From Isochrysis galbana (taxonomy: Eukaryota; Haptophyta; Isochrysidales; Isochrysidaceae), in assembly GCA_018136815.1 (NCBI GenBank), contig CM030931.1, positions 8,842,153 through 8,906,152 of the forward strand: 64,000 bases of DNA, given 5' to 3'. The notes below the pieces were generated by a model. The model saw only the letters and a program-made list of their open reading frames with translations. It had not been told where the DNA came from and ran no database searches. Position 1 is the first letter of the stretch. Each line of letters opens with the position of its first letter. Positions 54,345 to 63,850 of the stretch are shown one piece after another. Made by a program: the position numbers and the translations under genes.

Positions 54345-54815
54345 CTAGTTGCTCGCGCGGTCTGGTTTGATCTGATCGCCGTTGCCCTGTCCGATGAGCG
54401 CCTTGCGTCCTTCACCGTCAGAGGCGCGCGCGGAGGTGGTGGATGAGGACGCGGGCTGGCACCGTGAGATGGCGCCGGAGGACGAGCTCGCGGCGGCGGT
54501 GCGGGCGGCGGTCTGAGCGGCCTCGGCAACGGCGGAGCTGACTGCTGCGGAGGCCGCCGAGATGATGGCCGCCGCCTCGCTCGCCTTGAGCTCGTTGTAC
54601 CACTTCGGAGGCCTGCCTCTCGAGCCGGGAACGTATGGCGCCTTTGGCGGCCGCTCGGCCTCGGCGGTCTTCGCCTTGTTCTTGGAGCCCTTGGGTCTTC
54701 CTCGCTTGCGCGGTGGGGGAGCGTCCGACGATGCCTCGGAGGCTGTGCGCTCGGGCTGCTCTGACGACGAGCCTGCCTCTCCTGTGCGGACTGTGAGCGG
54801 AGGAGCTTTCTCCAT
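54345..54815 (-). CDS. Small AT-hook DNA-binding protein
   Basis: 156 aa from ATG 54815 (an upstream Met at 55247 would add a polyproline stretch of microsatellite origin and is unlikely). PPRKRGRPKGSKNK (about residues 32-45) is a classic AT-hook with the GRP core and basic flanks. A second, SRGRPPKWYNE, follows at about 62-72. An Ala/Ser-rich helical segment (EAAAIISAASAAVSSAVAEA) and a Ser-rich tail complete it. AT-hooks bind the minor groove of AT-rich DNA, so a nuclear architectural or regulatory role is expected. Confidence 0.7.
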   Translation of the reverse strand: MEKAPPLTVRTGEAGSSSEQPERTASEASSDAPPPRKRGRPKGSKNKAKTAEAERPPKAPYVPGSRGRPPKWYNELKASEAAAIISAASAAVSSAVAEAAQTAARTAAASSSSGAISRCQPASSSTTSARASDGEGRKALIGQGNGDQIKPDRASN

Positions 54816-56069
54816 CCGAAACGGCGGGGGGAGGAGGGACGGGGAGGCTTTGGGGAGAGGGCAGGGGAGGGGAAGGGGCGGTTGGGGAGGCGAGGGCGGG
54901 CTGTGAGCGGCGATCGAGTGGTATGAGCCGCTTGGGAAGGGAGGGGGCGCGGGGGTGGGGGGAGGTGGGGGGGGTGGGGGGTGGGGGGGGAGGAGGAAGA
55001 AGGGGAGGAGAGGATGCGGAGGGAGGGTGGGGGAAGGCGGAACGGGGGGAGAAGGGGGAAGAAGGCGCGATATCGTGGGAGAGCGGGAGGGGATAGGCTC
55101 TTCGGGTCGCGGGGAGAGGTCCGAGAGGAGTGGAAGAAGCCAACCGATTAGGTGAAAGTGGAGGAGGGGCTCGGTGGGGTGGGGTGGGGCCGCCTGGCGT
55201 CTCTCCGCGGCCGAGAGAGGGGCTCTCTTAGGTGATAGACTGGGCATGGTATGTGAGAAGGGGGAGCTCGAGGAGCCGCGGGGGGGAGGCTCTCTCGCCG
55301 GAGAGTGGGCCCTCTCGTCGGGAGAGCGTGAGAGAGGCGCGCGCCCTGAGCTCGCGGCGGCAGATTTGGAGATTCAGGCAGTGGGGGCGGCGGGGGGAAG
55401 GCGGGGGGGGCGGGGGCGCGGAGAGGGGGGGAGAACTGGGAAGAAGCCGAGGCGAGAAGCTTGAGACGAGATCGCGCCTCCGCCCACGATCTCGGCGCGG
55501 CCTCCCGGGCTCGCGCCCGTCTTCTCGGAGGAGATCGTGGGAGAGCAGCCGAATTCGGCCTAAACGCGCCGGCCCGATCCAGGGGGAGAGGGCGGGGCGG
55601 GGGGGGGGGGCGCGGCGGGGAGGGAGGGGCGCTGCTTAGCGCTGAGGCGGAAGGGGATGGAAGGGGGGGGAGGAGAGGAAGGATGGGGCGAGAGAGAGAG
55701 AGAGGGAGAGAGAGAGAGAGATTACACGCGTGAGGGGTGCAGGGCGAGGAGGGCGGGAGTGGGGGGAAGTGAAAGAGAAGGGCGCTGTGGAGAGAGACGG
55801 AGAGGGAGAGAGTGGGAGAGAGAGCTGGCGAGGCGGCCGGCGCCTGCCCCTCTCTCTCTCTCTCTCTCTTCTCTCTTTCTATCTCCCCTCCCCCGCCCCC
55901 TCTCTCTCCCTCCCTCTCTCTCTCTCTCTCTCTTTCTCTCCCGGTGGCTGGACCGACCGCCCCCCCTTTGGCCGCAGCCTCGGCGGAGAAGCTTCTCATC
56001 CTCTCTCTCTCGCGACTGTGGCGGGGGGGGGGGGGGGGGGGGGCACCGGGAGGCCCGCGGCGGCGTCCC

Positions 56070-56103
<34 letters not shown>

Positions 56104-56204
56104 AGAGAAGAGGGCCACAGATTCGGCGACGACTCCCTTCCCCCCCCGGAGTCGCCGAGGGGCGACGCGAGGCGGAGATCACCGCAGGTGCAACAAAGAC
56201 AAAG
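54816..56204. repeat. GC-rich purine/pyrimidine low-complexity region
   Basis: G-run and GA-rich to about 55830, CT-rich at 55850-55940, a long G-run at 56022-56043 and a (GGC)n array at 56050-56105. Likely the promoter side of the AT-hook gene. Frames here are repeat-driven. Confidence 0.7.
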
Positions 56205-56255
56205 AAAAACTTCTTCATATTCTCGCCGCGCGCGCGACCGACCCTGTGCAACTAG
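56205..56255 (-). mobile_element. LINE 3'-terminus fragment
   Basis: The minus strand reads GCGCGCGGCGAGAATATGAA, then GAAG and TTTTT, the same terminus as the other LINE copies. It is followed on the plus strand by the candidate copia LTR. Confidence 0.6.
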
Positions 56256-56785
56256 TTAACGTATGGGTGCACCATTAAGAAAACAGGACTCCAAAGCTTC
56301 TCAAGCTCTCTTGCCCCACGTTAGAACTTATAGCGTCGTATGACATCTTGTTAGCTAGCATTCCTAGCCACATACACCGGACGAGCCATGCGCCAACCGC
56401 GCACACCCCCATCGCGGGGGAGGGGCTCCGTTGCCGTCGAAGGGCTACGGTCCCGCAGCACTAAGGTTATACTAACACAACAATAAAACTCTGACGCTCC
56501 CCCATCGCCAAAGGCGAAACCCTGATTCTCCCAATCGTTGCCATTCCCGAGAAAGGTACAAGCTTACCTTCGAGGCTGAAATGTGCTCAAGCGTCAAAGA
56601 CATAGGCCAGCAACAATTCTTCGCCTAAGTCGGCGGCATCCAAACCTGTAACATTCCTGCGTCGTGACCCAGCACCAGCACCTGGTTGCCTAGTTGAGGT
56701 TGAATGAAGTGGAGGCTATTACCAAGCAAGTGACATGAAACATGAAGTCAGAGAATGGGGCATGCGGGGCTAAATCCAAGATGTT
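56256..56785 (-). other. Candidate copia 3' LTR region
   Basis: Downstream of the copia reading frame. On the minus strand, GATGGGGGAGC resembles a polypurine tract and TGTTAGTATAAC (ending at about 56481) could be the LTR's TG start. The far LTR end and a 5' partner were not found, so this is tentative. Confidence 0.3.
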
Positions 56786-58020
56786 GGATTAATTTGATGC
56801 TCCCAGCGCGAGGTTGCGAAATTTTACGAATTTATTCTTCTCAAGCGCCTTGGTCATCATATCAGCGATCTGATCTTCAGTCGATATCCACATCGGTATG
56901 GAAACACGATCGAGATATTGTTTACGACCAAACCAGATCCAATTGTCGTAGTGTCGAGTGCGTCCTTTTACGCCAGGGTTCTTGATGGACGCAACGGTAG
57001 CTGAATTATCGCAGAAGATTGTCGCCGGGAGTTTATATTCGGCTTCGAGAAACTCGAGAACATTGAGTACGAAGCGAAGGTCTTTAGCAGCATTGGTGTA
57101 GGCGGCGATTTCGGCCTCAGCGGAGCTTTGTGGAATGATCTTGAGTTTGCGAGCGGAGTATGAGATAGCGGCACCGCAGTATTTGATGATGTGGCCGGCG
57201 AAGGGCGTCGGTGAACTCCCCCATGATGCGTCGGAATAAACTTCAATGTCCGGACGGTTGCCGTTGAATTTAATCCCGAGATGCCTAGTGTTGTGAAGGT
57301 AGGCTAGCGCGCCGAGGGCGGCGGAATGATTCGACGGACTGGGATCATGCATAAATTATTGACAAAGGAAGCTCGAGACGAATGAGATGTCAGGCCTCGT
57401 GCAATTAGCAACCCAAAGTATGCATCCCATGAGGGATAAGAATGGCTTATCGCGCATGGCAGCTCGTTCCTCATCGTTGTTAGCGCCGTTCATCTTCATA
57501 AATCCCTCAACATCGGAGGAGCGAACGGGAACCGAGTAGGGTTGAGAAGACGTTGATAGAAATTTCTTCGATGCGGTTTGGATATAGTTGTCTTGATTGA
57601 TGGTCATTGTTTTGTTGTCGTAGTCCCTGGTGAGGCTCATGCCGCAGAAGAGCGATGGCGGCTTAGGGGCGCTACAAGCAAAACGAGCGGTGTATTGTTG
57701 GATGAAGGAGTCGAGTTGGGTTCCGCCGCTTTTGGTTCGAGGATACCCGGCGATGAGCAGATTGTCGACGTAGAGTCCGATCTTAATTAGAATGCCATCG
57801 AGGGTACGCTTGAAGATATTGGGCTCGGCTGGACAGCGAATGAATCCAAGCGATTGAAGATGCTCTGCGTTAGACTTCATGAATAGGTTTCCGGCTTGTT
57901 TAGTTCCTTCGAGAGGGCGTGTTAGCTTGCAAGCAGTGAAACCTTGTTGGACAAAGCCATGGGGTTGTTCGACGTATAAGTCCATGTTGGGATCCATGTC
58001 GCCTTGAGTAAACGCCTTGG
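56786..58020 (-). pseudogene. Ty1/copia retrotransposon fragment: end of reverse transcriptase plus RNase H
   Basis: Minus-strand frame. From about 58020 the reverse transcriptase C-terminal half has the FTQGDMDPNMDLYVEQPHGF block and the YVDN box (YVDD family active site, second Asp changed to Asn). Then comes the connection WVANCTRPDISFVSSFL. An in-frame TAA at 57358-57356 interrupts it. The RNase H domain follows: YSDASWGSSPTPFAGHI, SSAEAEIAA and FCDNSATVASIKNP, with the copia C-terminal STEDQIADMMTKAL. Gag, protease and integrase are absent, so this is a dead 5'-truncated remnant. Confidence 0.85.
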
Positions 58021-58561
58021 TCTCCTGGGCCTGTGCCGCTTGCGTCAATCGCGCGCCTGGGGCGCGCTCGTCTGCTTGGCCTTCGGCGGCGCTGGAGAGT
58101 ACCCCTCCTGTGTTGCCTCTCCTTTTGCTCTTGTGCCCCTTGCTGGGGGGCCTAGTCTGCTCTTTGTCCAGCTCCTTGTTTTGATGCGGCATTCCCCCAT
58201 GGGGGTTCTGCTGCAGATGGTGCCGGGCCGGCCCCTCGCGCCGGAGCGCGAGGGCGGTACCGCGGCTGTGTAGGGTCCCGGCCCGGAGGCCTTCCCTTTG
58301 GAAGCGTCCCACTGGTGTGGTGTGGCTGGTGTGGCTGTGTGTTGTGTAGGGGGTGTGCTGCATGCTGGCTGCTGCCAGCATGGCGGCCTTGTTCGTGGCG
58401 TTCGCGGTGGTTCGCGGGCGTGGCAGGCTGGCTCCTGTGCCCACCTGGCTGGGAGGGTCGTCCTGACGCGGTCGCTTCGGCGACAGCGGCGTGTCACTCA
58501 AGCCTTCGTCCATCTCGGCGAGGGCAGCGGCAGCGAGGGAGGGCGGCGGCGCGCGCTCCAT
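58021..58561 (-). pseudogene. Foreign 5' segment (MERA... start with hairpin) fused in frame to the copia fragment
   Basis: The minus-strand frame starts MERAPPPSLAAAALAEMDEG and runs ~180 residues of Pro/Ala/Thr/Arg-rich sequence straight into copia without a stop. Four nt before the ATG lies the hairpin CTATCAGTAAACTGATAG (58566-58583 reversed): stem 7, loop 4, the same geometry as in the M elements but a different sequence. Probably the 5' end of a related retroelement joined by template switching or nested insertion. Confidence 0.6.
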
Positions 58562-58583
58562 GACCCTATCAGTTTACTGATAG

Positions 58584-58871
58584 TTGTCCTGCAACGCCGG
58601 AAACCCCCTCGCTGGAATCGCCGAAGGCGCGAGCCACGAGGCAGCGTGACGTGAGGCGTAGGCTCAGTACGGGTGCGTCATTCAGGATGCGTGTAAATTG
58701 TAGACATTGTGCTCGTATGTTTGTTGTGCTTCACTCACACACGTGCTTGGCCTGTGTCCTATCTACGTCGACTCGAGTCGTGAGTGTGTGTGCACTTGAG
58801 CAAGAGCTGTTGGATAACACACCATCCCCATCACACAACACAAAAATATATGAGGAAAATACCTTCTTTCA
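58584..58871. other. Intergenic
   Basis: No gene supported. Confidence 0.4.
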
Positions 58872-59174
58872 GGAGGAACTGAGGCCTTAGAGGCTAAAAA
58901 AGCGCAAGAAGCTCGTAGGCAGCAAGTGGTGAGGGACCAAGAGCGGGCATCAAAACGCAAGGCGTCTGACATTGTACGACCTCAACTCGCGCGCGGACAG
59001 GAATCAGAGGAAGAGCATTCTCGGAGACTAGCCACTAGGAGAGCTCAAGAACAACTCGCACGCGAACGAGAGCGTGTGTTACGGACTCAGACTACGCTAA
59101 CTTCGGCCAACAACCACAACCACGTGGTGGCGGTGGTGGTGACCCGGACCCATCTAGTGAACAGCATGAGATGA
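58872..59174 (+). CDS. Basic/acidic helical fragment, possibly from a mobile element
   Basis: A CTTTCAG acceptor-like site precedes an open frame of about 100 codons reading EALEAKKAQEARRQQVVRDQ, then LARGQESEEEHSRRLATRRA. This Arg/Glu/Gln heptad style resembles the charged linker of Helitron or other large transposon proteins, but it is also compatible with any coiled coil. No start codon of its own is convincing. Confidence 0.25.
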   Translation, partial: GGTEALEAKKAQEARRQQVVRDQERASKRKASDIVRPQLARGQESEEEHSRRLATRRAQEQLARERERVLRTQTTLTSANNHNHVVAVVVTRTHLVNSMR

Positions 59175-59289
59175 CATTGGCCGCACCACGGACGCACACC
59201 CATTCTCTCATCGTTTGAAGAAGTCTATTCTAAACATCTACTTCAGCCCACTCACCCACAGCCACAGGCACCACACACCACACACACAT

Positions 59290-59415
59290 ATGGGAGATGA
59301 TGGGCTTACTGACGCTGACGTGAGCCCGCTCCCCGCATACGAGAACGCACTACAAAATGTGCGGCTCCTCTACTGCCGAGACTGCTCGCGCCGCTACCCT
59401 TACGCGCGAGTGTGA
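59290..59415 (+). CDS. Short hypothetical protein with CxxC
   Basis: 41-residue frame, MGDDGLTDADVSPLPAYENA to LLYCRDCSRRYPYARV. The CRDCSRRY element resembles CKRCGKRYDV of the LINE-associated frame at 41806, so it may be a degenerate copy. Confidence 0.2.
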   Translation: MGDDGLTDADVSPLPAYENALQNVRLLYCRDCSRRYPYARV

Positions 59416-59993
59416 GTCTGCTCGTCCTCGTGAGTGATAGTGAGTAAGGGTTCGTAGTATGGTAAGTGCGGCCAGATGTCAATCCATAGTCAATAGTTTT
59501 ATATTTAGTTCTACTTTAGTTGCAGGCAAACACGCCCACGCCCCTCCGGTCGAATGTGCGTAGCACCCAATCCTGGAGATAGTAGGGGTGTAAGCTGATA
59601 TTAGTACTGATGTAAGTACTGATGTAAGTGTAAGCTCAAAACCACCGTAAGCTTACGGACTGACAGCCCAACTAGGCCTGGAGGTCGCGGGCGGACTTCG
59701 TTCGTGTACCCACCCTCCGGGCGCTTCCTGGCCGCGGCTGGCTTGCTAGTGGCCGCTGGCGCCATCGGCGTGCCGGCGTGCTGGCTGCGAAGCGGCGTTG
59801 GCTGCGAAGCGATAGCCTCTAGGAGGATTACAGAACGCAATCAAACGGCAAACGGTGCGAGAAAAGACCTTTTTACACTACCCCCCCCCCCCCCCCCCTG
59901 TAAATAAAGTACTCTCCAACCATCGATTCACTTTTCTCTCTCTCTCCTTGTCCCTTTCTTTTCTCTGTCGGGGCTCGAGGTCGTTCGCTCGCG
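59416..59993. other. Intergenic
   Basis: Includes repeated TAAGTACTGATG (about 59609-59632), a C-run (59881-59899) and a CT-rich stretch before the next gene. Confidence 0.5.
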
Positions 59994-60476
59994 ATGGCGT
60001 GCGAGGCGCAAATGATGGCAGTGTGGCCGCCCCTCCGCAAGCGAACCGGGGAGGACGAGGAGGCTCGCCATGTGCGCCAGCGCGTGGGTGGCGGCGGCTA
60101 TCAGGCCGCTGCCCCACCCCTCCGCCACTCGGCCGACCCGATGGCGGTGGAGAACTGTGTGCAGGTGGCCTCGCCATTCACGCTGAGGCGCGCCTTCCCT
60201 GCGGCTTTCTTCTATTGCTCTCGCTGCAACAGGACGCTTCCCGCGCGCTGCCCGCTCGCACGCCGCTCGGATGCCTGCGCTGAGCACCCCGGCGCCTTTC
60301 GCGAGTACGTGCACGGCCAGACAGGCTGCGACATGCCATCTGAGCGCATCCGCATGTGGGAGTGCTGTGGGTTGACCGACCCAAAGGCGCCTGGCTGTGT
60401 GCCTAGGCCACATATGCCTCAGCACGAGCGCTCGTCGTCAGCATCAGTAGCGCAGCTCGGCGTATGGCACGCCTGA
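59994..60476 (+). CDS. Small CHORD-like Cys/His zinc-binding protein
   Basis: Intronless, 160 aa. The C-terminal half has FYCSRCNRTLPARC, then CAEHPGAFREY, MWECCGLTDPKAPGC and a final PHMPQH. The order C-x2-C, C-x2-HPG, W-x-CC, GC, H corresponds to the CHORD zinc-binding layout (C-x-HPG...WxCC...GC...H), with a longer insert before the WxCC. The CHORD family takes part in Hsp90 co-chaperone and immune-receptor assembly, but a stand-alone CHORD-like module may simply be a zinc structural domain. A CT-rich leader precedes the ATG, consistent with other genes here. Confidence 0.65.
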   Translation: MACEAQMMAVWPPLRKRTGEDEEARHVRQRVGGGGYQAAAPPLRHSADPMAVENCVQVASPFTLRRAFPAAFFYCSRCNRTLPARCPLARRSDACAEHPGAFREYVHGQTGCDMPSERIRMWECCGLTDPKAPGCVPRPHMPQHERSSSASVAQLGVWHA

Positions 60477-61093
60477 AGCCATCGCCTTCCGCTCGGAGCC
60501 CAGCACGTTGTTGGGGCTGCGCGCACCTGTCAATACTCTTTGACGACTTTCCACGCGCTCAATTCAATGTCTGAGTGCTCCGCACTCTTTCCCCTTCCTT
60601 GATTTTGTGCACCAGCCTAGTTGAAATGTGGTGATGCCTTGCTTTTGTCGTGGCTGGGATTCCTGCACGGCGCTCGGCACGTGTAAGTCCAGGTGGATCA
60701 CCACATGCAGCTGAGGCTGTCTACGTCTAATATTGCCGAGTTTTGCTCCTTCTATGTTCTGAGATGCGACTTTTGCGCGCCGTGCACGTTGATAACCACA
60801 CTCACCTTTCCTTCATGTAAGAGTGCCCGGAGTCTAATGTTTCAATGCCATGGCGATGCAGTCCGTGGGTATTGTATGGTGTGGGCCTCGCCCTTGTTTC
60901 TTGTCGAATACGTTCCATGTCGTTATTCCATCAACTGTCCCCCGGCTCTCTCCTTCCTTCCCCTCCACCCCCTCTTTGCACCCTCCAAGAGCTCACACTC
61001 CCCCGTCTCTGCAAACACCACTACCACACCCTGTCGATGAGTAGGGCCGGTGTAACGGTAAAGGCACGCGTTGTTGCTGAAACCTTTTTCCTT
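60477..61093. other. Intergenic
   Basis: No gene. 61043-61080 (GGGCCGGTGTAACGGTAAAG) superficially resembles a Pol III A box near the following short repeat, but no B box could be confirmed. Confidence 0.45.
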
Positions 61094-61214
61094 CAACCTA
61101 CTTTTTTAAGTGGGAGTCAATGGGGGCCTCGCGACCCCCTCACTCCATCGCTGACACCCTCCTGGGTGGGCCCGCACATCCAACCCCAGCCCTGCCTTCT
61201 GGCAGGGGCTGGGC
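61094..61214 (-). repeat. Short structured repeat, copy 3 (SINE candidate)
   Basis: Minus-strand copy, more diverged: GGGGGTCGCGAGGCCCCC hairpin, CACTTAAAAAAGTAGGTTG end and CAGCCCCTGCCAGAAGGCAG start. Confidence 0.8.
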
Positions 61215-61387
61215 ACGGAACAACCTGCCCCCGACCCTATCGCACTGGCTGCCAGGGAGCAGCTAGGGCTAGGGCGGCAACAAACAACAAAGGGCAATGA
61301 GGTCATGATCATGACAGACAGAGAGCAGGCAAGTGCTACAGTGATAAGAGACCAGATCGAAGCAGCGCGCGCGGCCTCCCCTCCCCA

Positions 61388-62437
61388 GATGCCCCGTCAG
61401 GTCTCAGGTCATCAGGTCTTGGCGACCTGATACCTGATATCAGGTGATATCAGGACCTGATATCAGGCTGATATCAGGTGGTCCACCACTAATATTATAA
61501 TTTTCTAATGAGCCATTCTAAGATCCGAGGAAATGGACTACGTCTAGCTAGAAGCGGAGAGGGGGTTCGTGTGGAAGCGGAGGGGAGAGCCCCCCCCCCC
61601 CCCAGCGAACCCCCACCCCTCCCCCCCGCGGGAACCCCCGCCGCCCCCCCCGCGCACCCGCCTCTGCCGCTCCGCCGGAGGCGCACCCGCCCCACACCCC
61701 TCCCCCCCCCAGAGCCCGCCACTGCTGCCGCTGTTCCCGCCCGCTCCGCCGCCAGCGCGTCCCCTGCTACCTCTGCTCGCCCCACCGCCGTCCCCTTCGC
61801 AGCCGCCCGCCTCGCTGGCTCACCCGCCTCGCTGCCAGCCTCGCCGCTGCGCTCGCGCCTGCCCCAGCGCCACCCCGCCTCCCCCACCTCAACACCAGTC
61901 GCCCTCCCCCCTGGCAACCAGCGTCGCCGCCACCAGCCTCGCCTCCACCCAGCCTCGCAGCCACCAGCCTCGCCTGCACCCAGCCTCGCCGCCACCAGCC
62001 TCGCAGCCACCAGCCTCGCCGACACCAGCCTCGCAGCCACCAGCCTCGCAGCCACCAGCCTCGCAGCCACCAGCCTCGCCGCAACCAGCCTGGCCGCCAC
62101 CAACCCCACAACCACCCCAGCCTCGTTACCACCAGCCTCATTACGACCAGCCTCGCCGCCACCAGCCTCGTTGCGACCAGCCTCGCCTCCACCAGCCTCA
62201 CCTCCACCCAGCCTCGCCGCCACCAGCCTCGCCTCCACCCAGCCTCGCAGCCCATCATCCATCGTCACTGAGAGGCATGGCCGATCGCTCGCGGTTCGGG
62301 TCGATGGCTCGTTTACTGACGTGAATTTTACTTTATTCTAAAGTTAGTAGTCATAATATCAGCCTGATATCAGGTTATCAGGTCTAGTAGGCCTGATAAC
62401 CTGATATCAGAACCTGATATCAGCCTGACGGGGCATC
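61388..62437. mobile_element. 1.05-kb transposon with GATGCCCCGTCAGG inverted ends and palindromic subterminal repeats
   Basis: Left end GATGCCCCGTCAGG (61388-61401) and right end CCTGACGGGGCATC (62424-62437) are perfect inverted repeats. About 80-90 bp inside each end are filled with CCTGATATCAGG-type palindromes. The interior has no transposase, only a Pro/Ala/Thr minisatellite. It is a non-autonomous relative of the hAT-like end at 19057. A direct repeat CTCCCCTCCCC flanks it (ending 61386; starting about 62442) but is too simple to call a target duplication. Confidence 0.8.
61915..62255. repeat. CCACCAGCCTCGC minisatellite inside the palindrome-ended transposon
   Basis: About 25 imperfect units of 10-15 bp (CACCAGCCTCGCAGC and variants), open in several frames and encoding ATSLA or PPASP repeats. 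Not treated as a gene. Confidence 0.85.
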
Positions 62438-62989
62438 CAGGCTCCCCTCCCCCGGTCTTCCAGAGAAGGAGAATCGGGGGGAGGGGAAAGGGGGAGTAGT
62501 AGGAAAGGGAGGGTAGCTAGGGTTGGGAGTAGCGCAGTAGCGCCAGCAATCTGTAGGGCCAGGTCAGAGTTTCGCGAAACTTATTTCGAAACTTGGGTCA
62601 CTTTTCTGGCAAAAAAACCTTCGCGAAACTTTGGCCCAAAAAAGCCCATACGCGCAACTTACGCGAAACTTGGGGGGGGGGGGGGGGCGAGCGACTCCCC
62701 TGTGGCCCGTGGCGGCCCTGCTCACTCTCTCACTCTCACACTCTCACTCCCTCAGCGAGAAGATGGTGAGGAGCCGTCGAGGTGAGCCCGCGCGCGCGGC
62801 GGCCACCCTTCGTCTGCTGCATGTGAGCATGTGAGCGCGTGTTCTCGTTGTTGAAATGTATGTTCGGCCACCTGCAAGCTAGCAGCCTTGCGGATACAAG
62901 ATAACTATCCGATTCGTTTATCATGCCAGTGTCATGAACGATCGTCTCTCATATCACCACCCACATTGCCATATCCATTTGCTCCCTCC
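62438..62989. other. Intergenic with possible LINE 3'-UTR remnant
   Basis: 62440-62520 (GGTCTTCCAGAGAAGGAGAA and a G/A-rich block) resembles 13540-13610. Together with 61361-61387 (GCGCGCGGCCTCCCCTCCCC), this suggests the palindrome-ended transposon landed in a LINE tail. A repeated TTCGCGAAACTT motif occurs at 62570-62670. No gene. Confidence 0.4.
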
Positions 62990-63300
62990 TCCTCATCTCC
63001 TCCTCACCCTCTGTCTCATCCTTCTCCTATTTCCCCTCCTCTTTCCCCTCCTCTTTCCCCTCCTCTTTCCCCTCCTCTTTCCCCTCCGTCCCCTCCTCCA
63101 TCTCCTCCTCCATCTTCTCCTCCATCTTCTCCTCCATCTCCTCCTCCATCTCCTCTATCTCCTCCTCCATCTCCTCCTCCATCTCCTCCTCCGTCCCCTC
63201 CTCCATCCCCTCCGTCCCCTCCTCCTCCTCCTCCTCCGTCCCTTCCTCCTCCTCCTCCTCCGTCCTCTCCTCCTCCTCCGTCCCCTCCTCCTCCGTGTGC
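62990..63300. repeat. TCCTCC/CTCCTCCATCT pyrimidine minisatellite
   Basis: Blocks of CCTCTTTCCCCT, then CTCCTCCATCTC and CTCCGTCCC units. The minus strand would encode Gly/Asp repeats; no gene is supported. Confidence 0.9.
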
Positions 63301-63536
63301 CTTATTATAGACGGTCTGGTATTCTCTCCCCAATTCTTTGATGAGTTGTTGCTTCCTTTCGATTGCTTCCTGGATGAGTCTTTGTCTCTCGTCCATAGTC
63401 AATTCTTGATGTGTCGGTGCTTACTATAGTGCTTACAATTAATGAAAGGCAACTTGTAGTTCCGACTTTCTTCTACACTGTCTACATATAGGCGTGACGT
63501 CGGAGCGGAACACTAGTGGTGATTGAATGCTTTTCC

Positions 63537-63730
63537 ATATCTTATGGCGATGATTGAACGCTTCTCATCTGTGGTGGATGGTGGGGATTGAACGCTTCTC
63601 GTCTGTGGTGGAGGGTGGGGATTGAACGCTTTTTCATATGTGATGGCGATGATTGAATGCTTCTCGTCTGTGGTGGAGGGTGGGGATTGAACGCTTTTTC
63701 ATATGTGATGGCGATGATTGAATGCTTCTC
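63537..63730. repeat. 31-35-bp minisatellite (about six units)
   Basis: Alternating units GATTGAACGCTTCTCGTCTG plus TGGTGGAGGGTGGG, and GATTGAACGCTTTTTCATAT plus GTGATGGCGAT. The array passes directly into the adjacent short structured repeat. Confidence 0.85.
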
Positions 63731-63734
63731 GCCT

Positions 63735-63850
63735 TGCTGCCACTGCCAGCAGGCAGCTGAGGTTGGTTGTGCAGGCCCACCCATGGGGTGTCTGCGATGG
63801 AGAGAGGGGGGCGCGAGGCCCCCATTCGCCTCCTACTTATAAAAGTAGTT
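63735..63850 (+). repeat. Short structured repeat, copy 4 (SINE candidate)
   Basis: GCGATGGAGAGAGGGGGGCG, hairpin GGGGGCGCGAGGCCCCC and ACTTATAAAAGTAGTTG end, with the CTGCCAGCAGGCAG 5' segment. Confidence 0.8.

Noticed and set aside
55148-56251. 367-aa minus-strand protein upstream of the AT-hook gene
   Set aside because: Low-complexity Ser/Pro/Ala frame through GC-rich repeats; no motif.
61043-61080. tRNA gene
   Set aside because: An A-box-like stretch is present but no cloverleaf with a B box could be folded by eye.
61508-62341. 277-aa Pro/Ala protein
   Set aside because: It is the minisatellite inside a non-autonomous transposon, open in three frames, so coding is unlikely.
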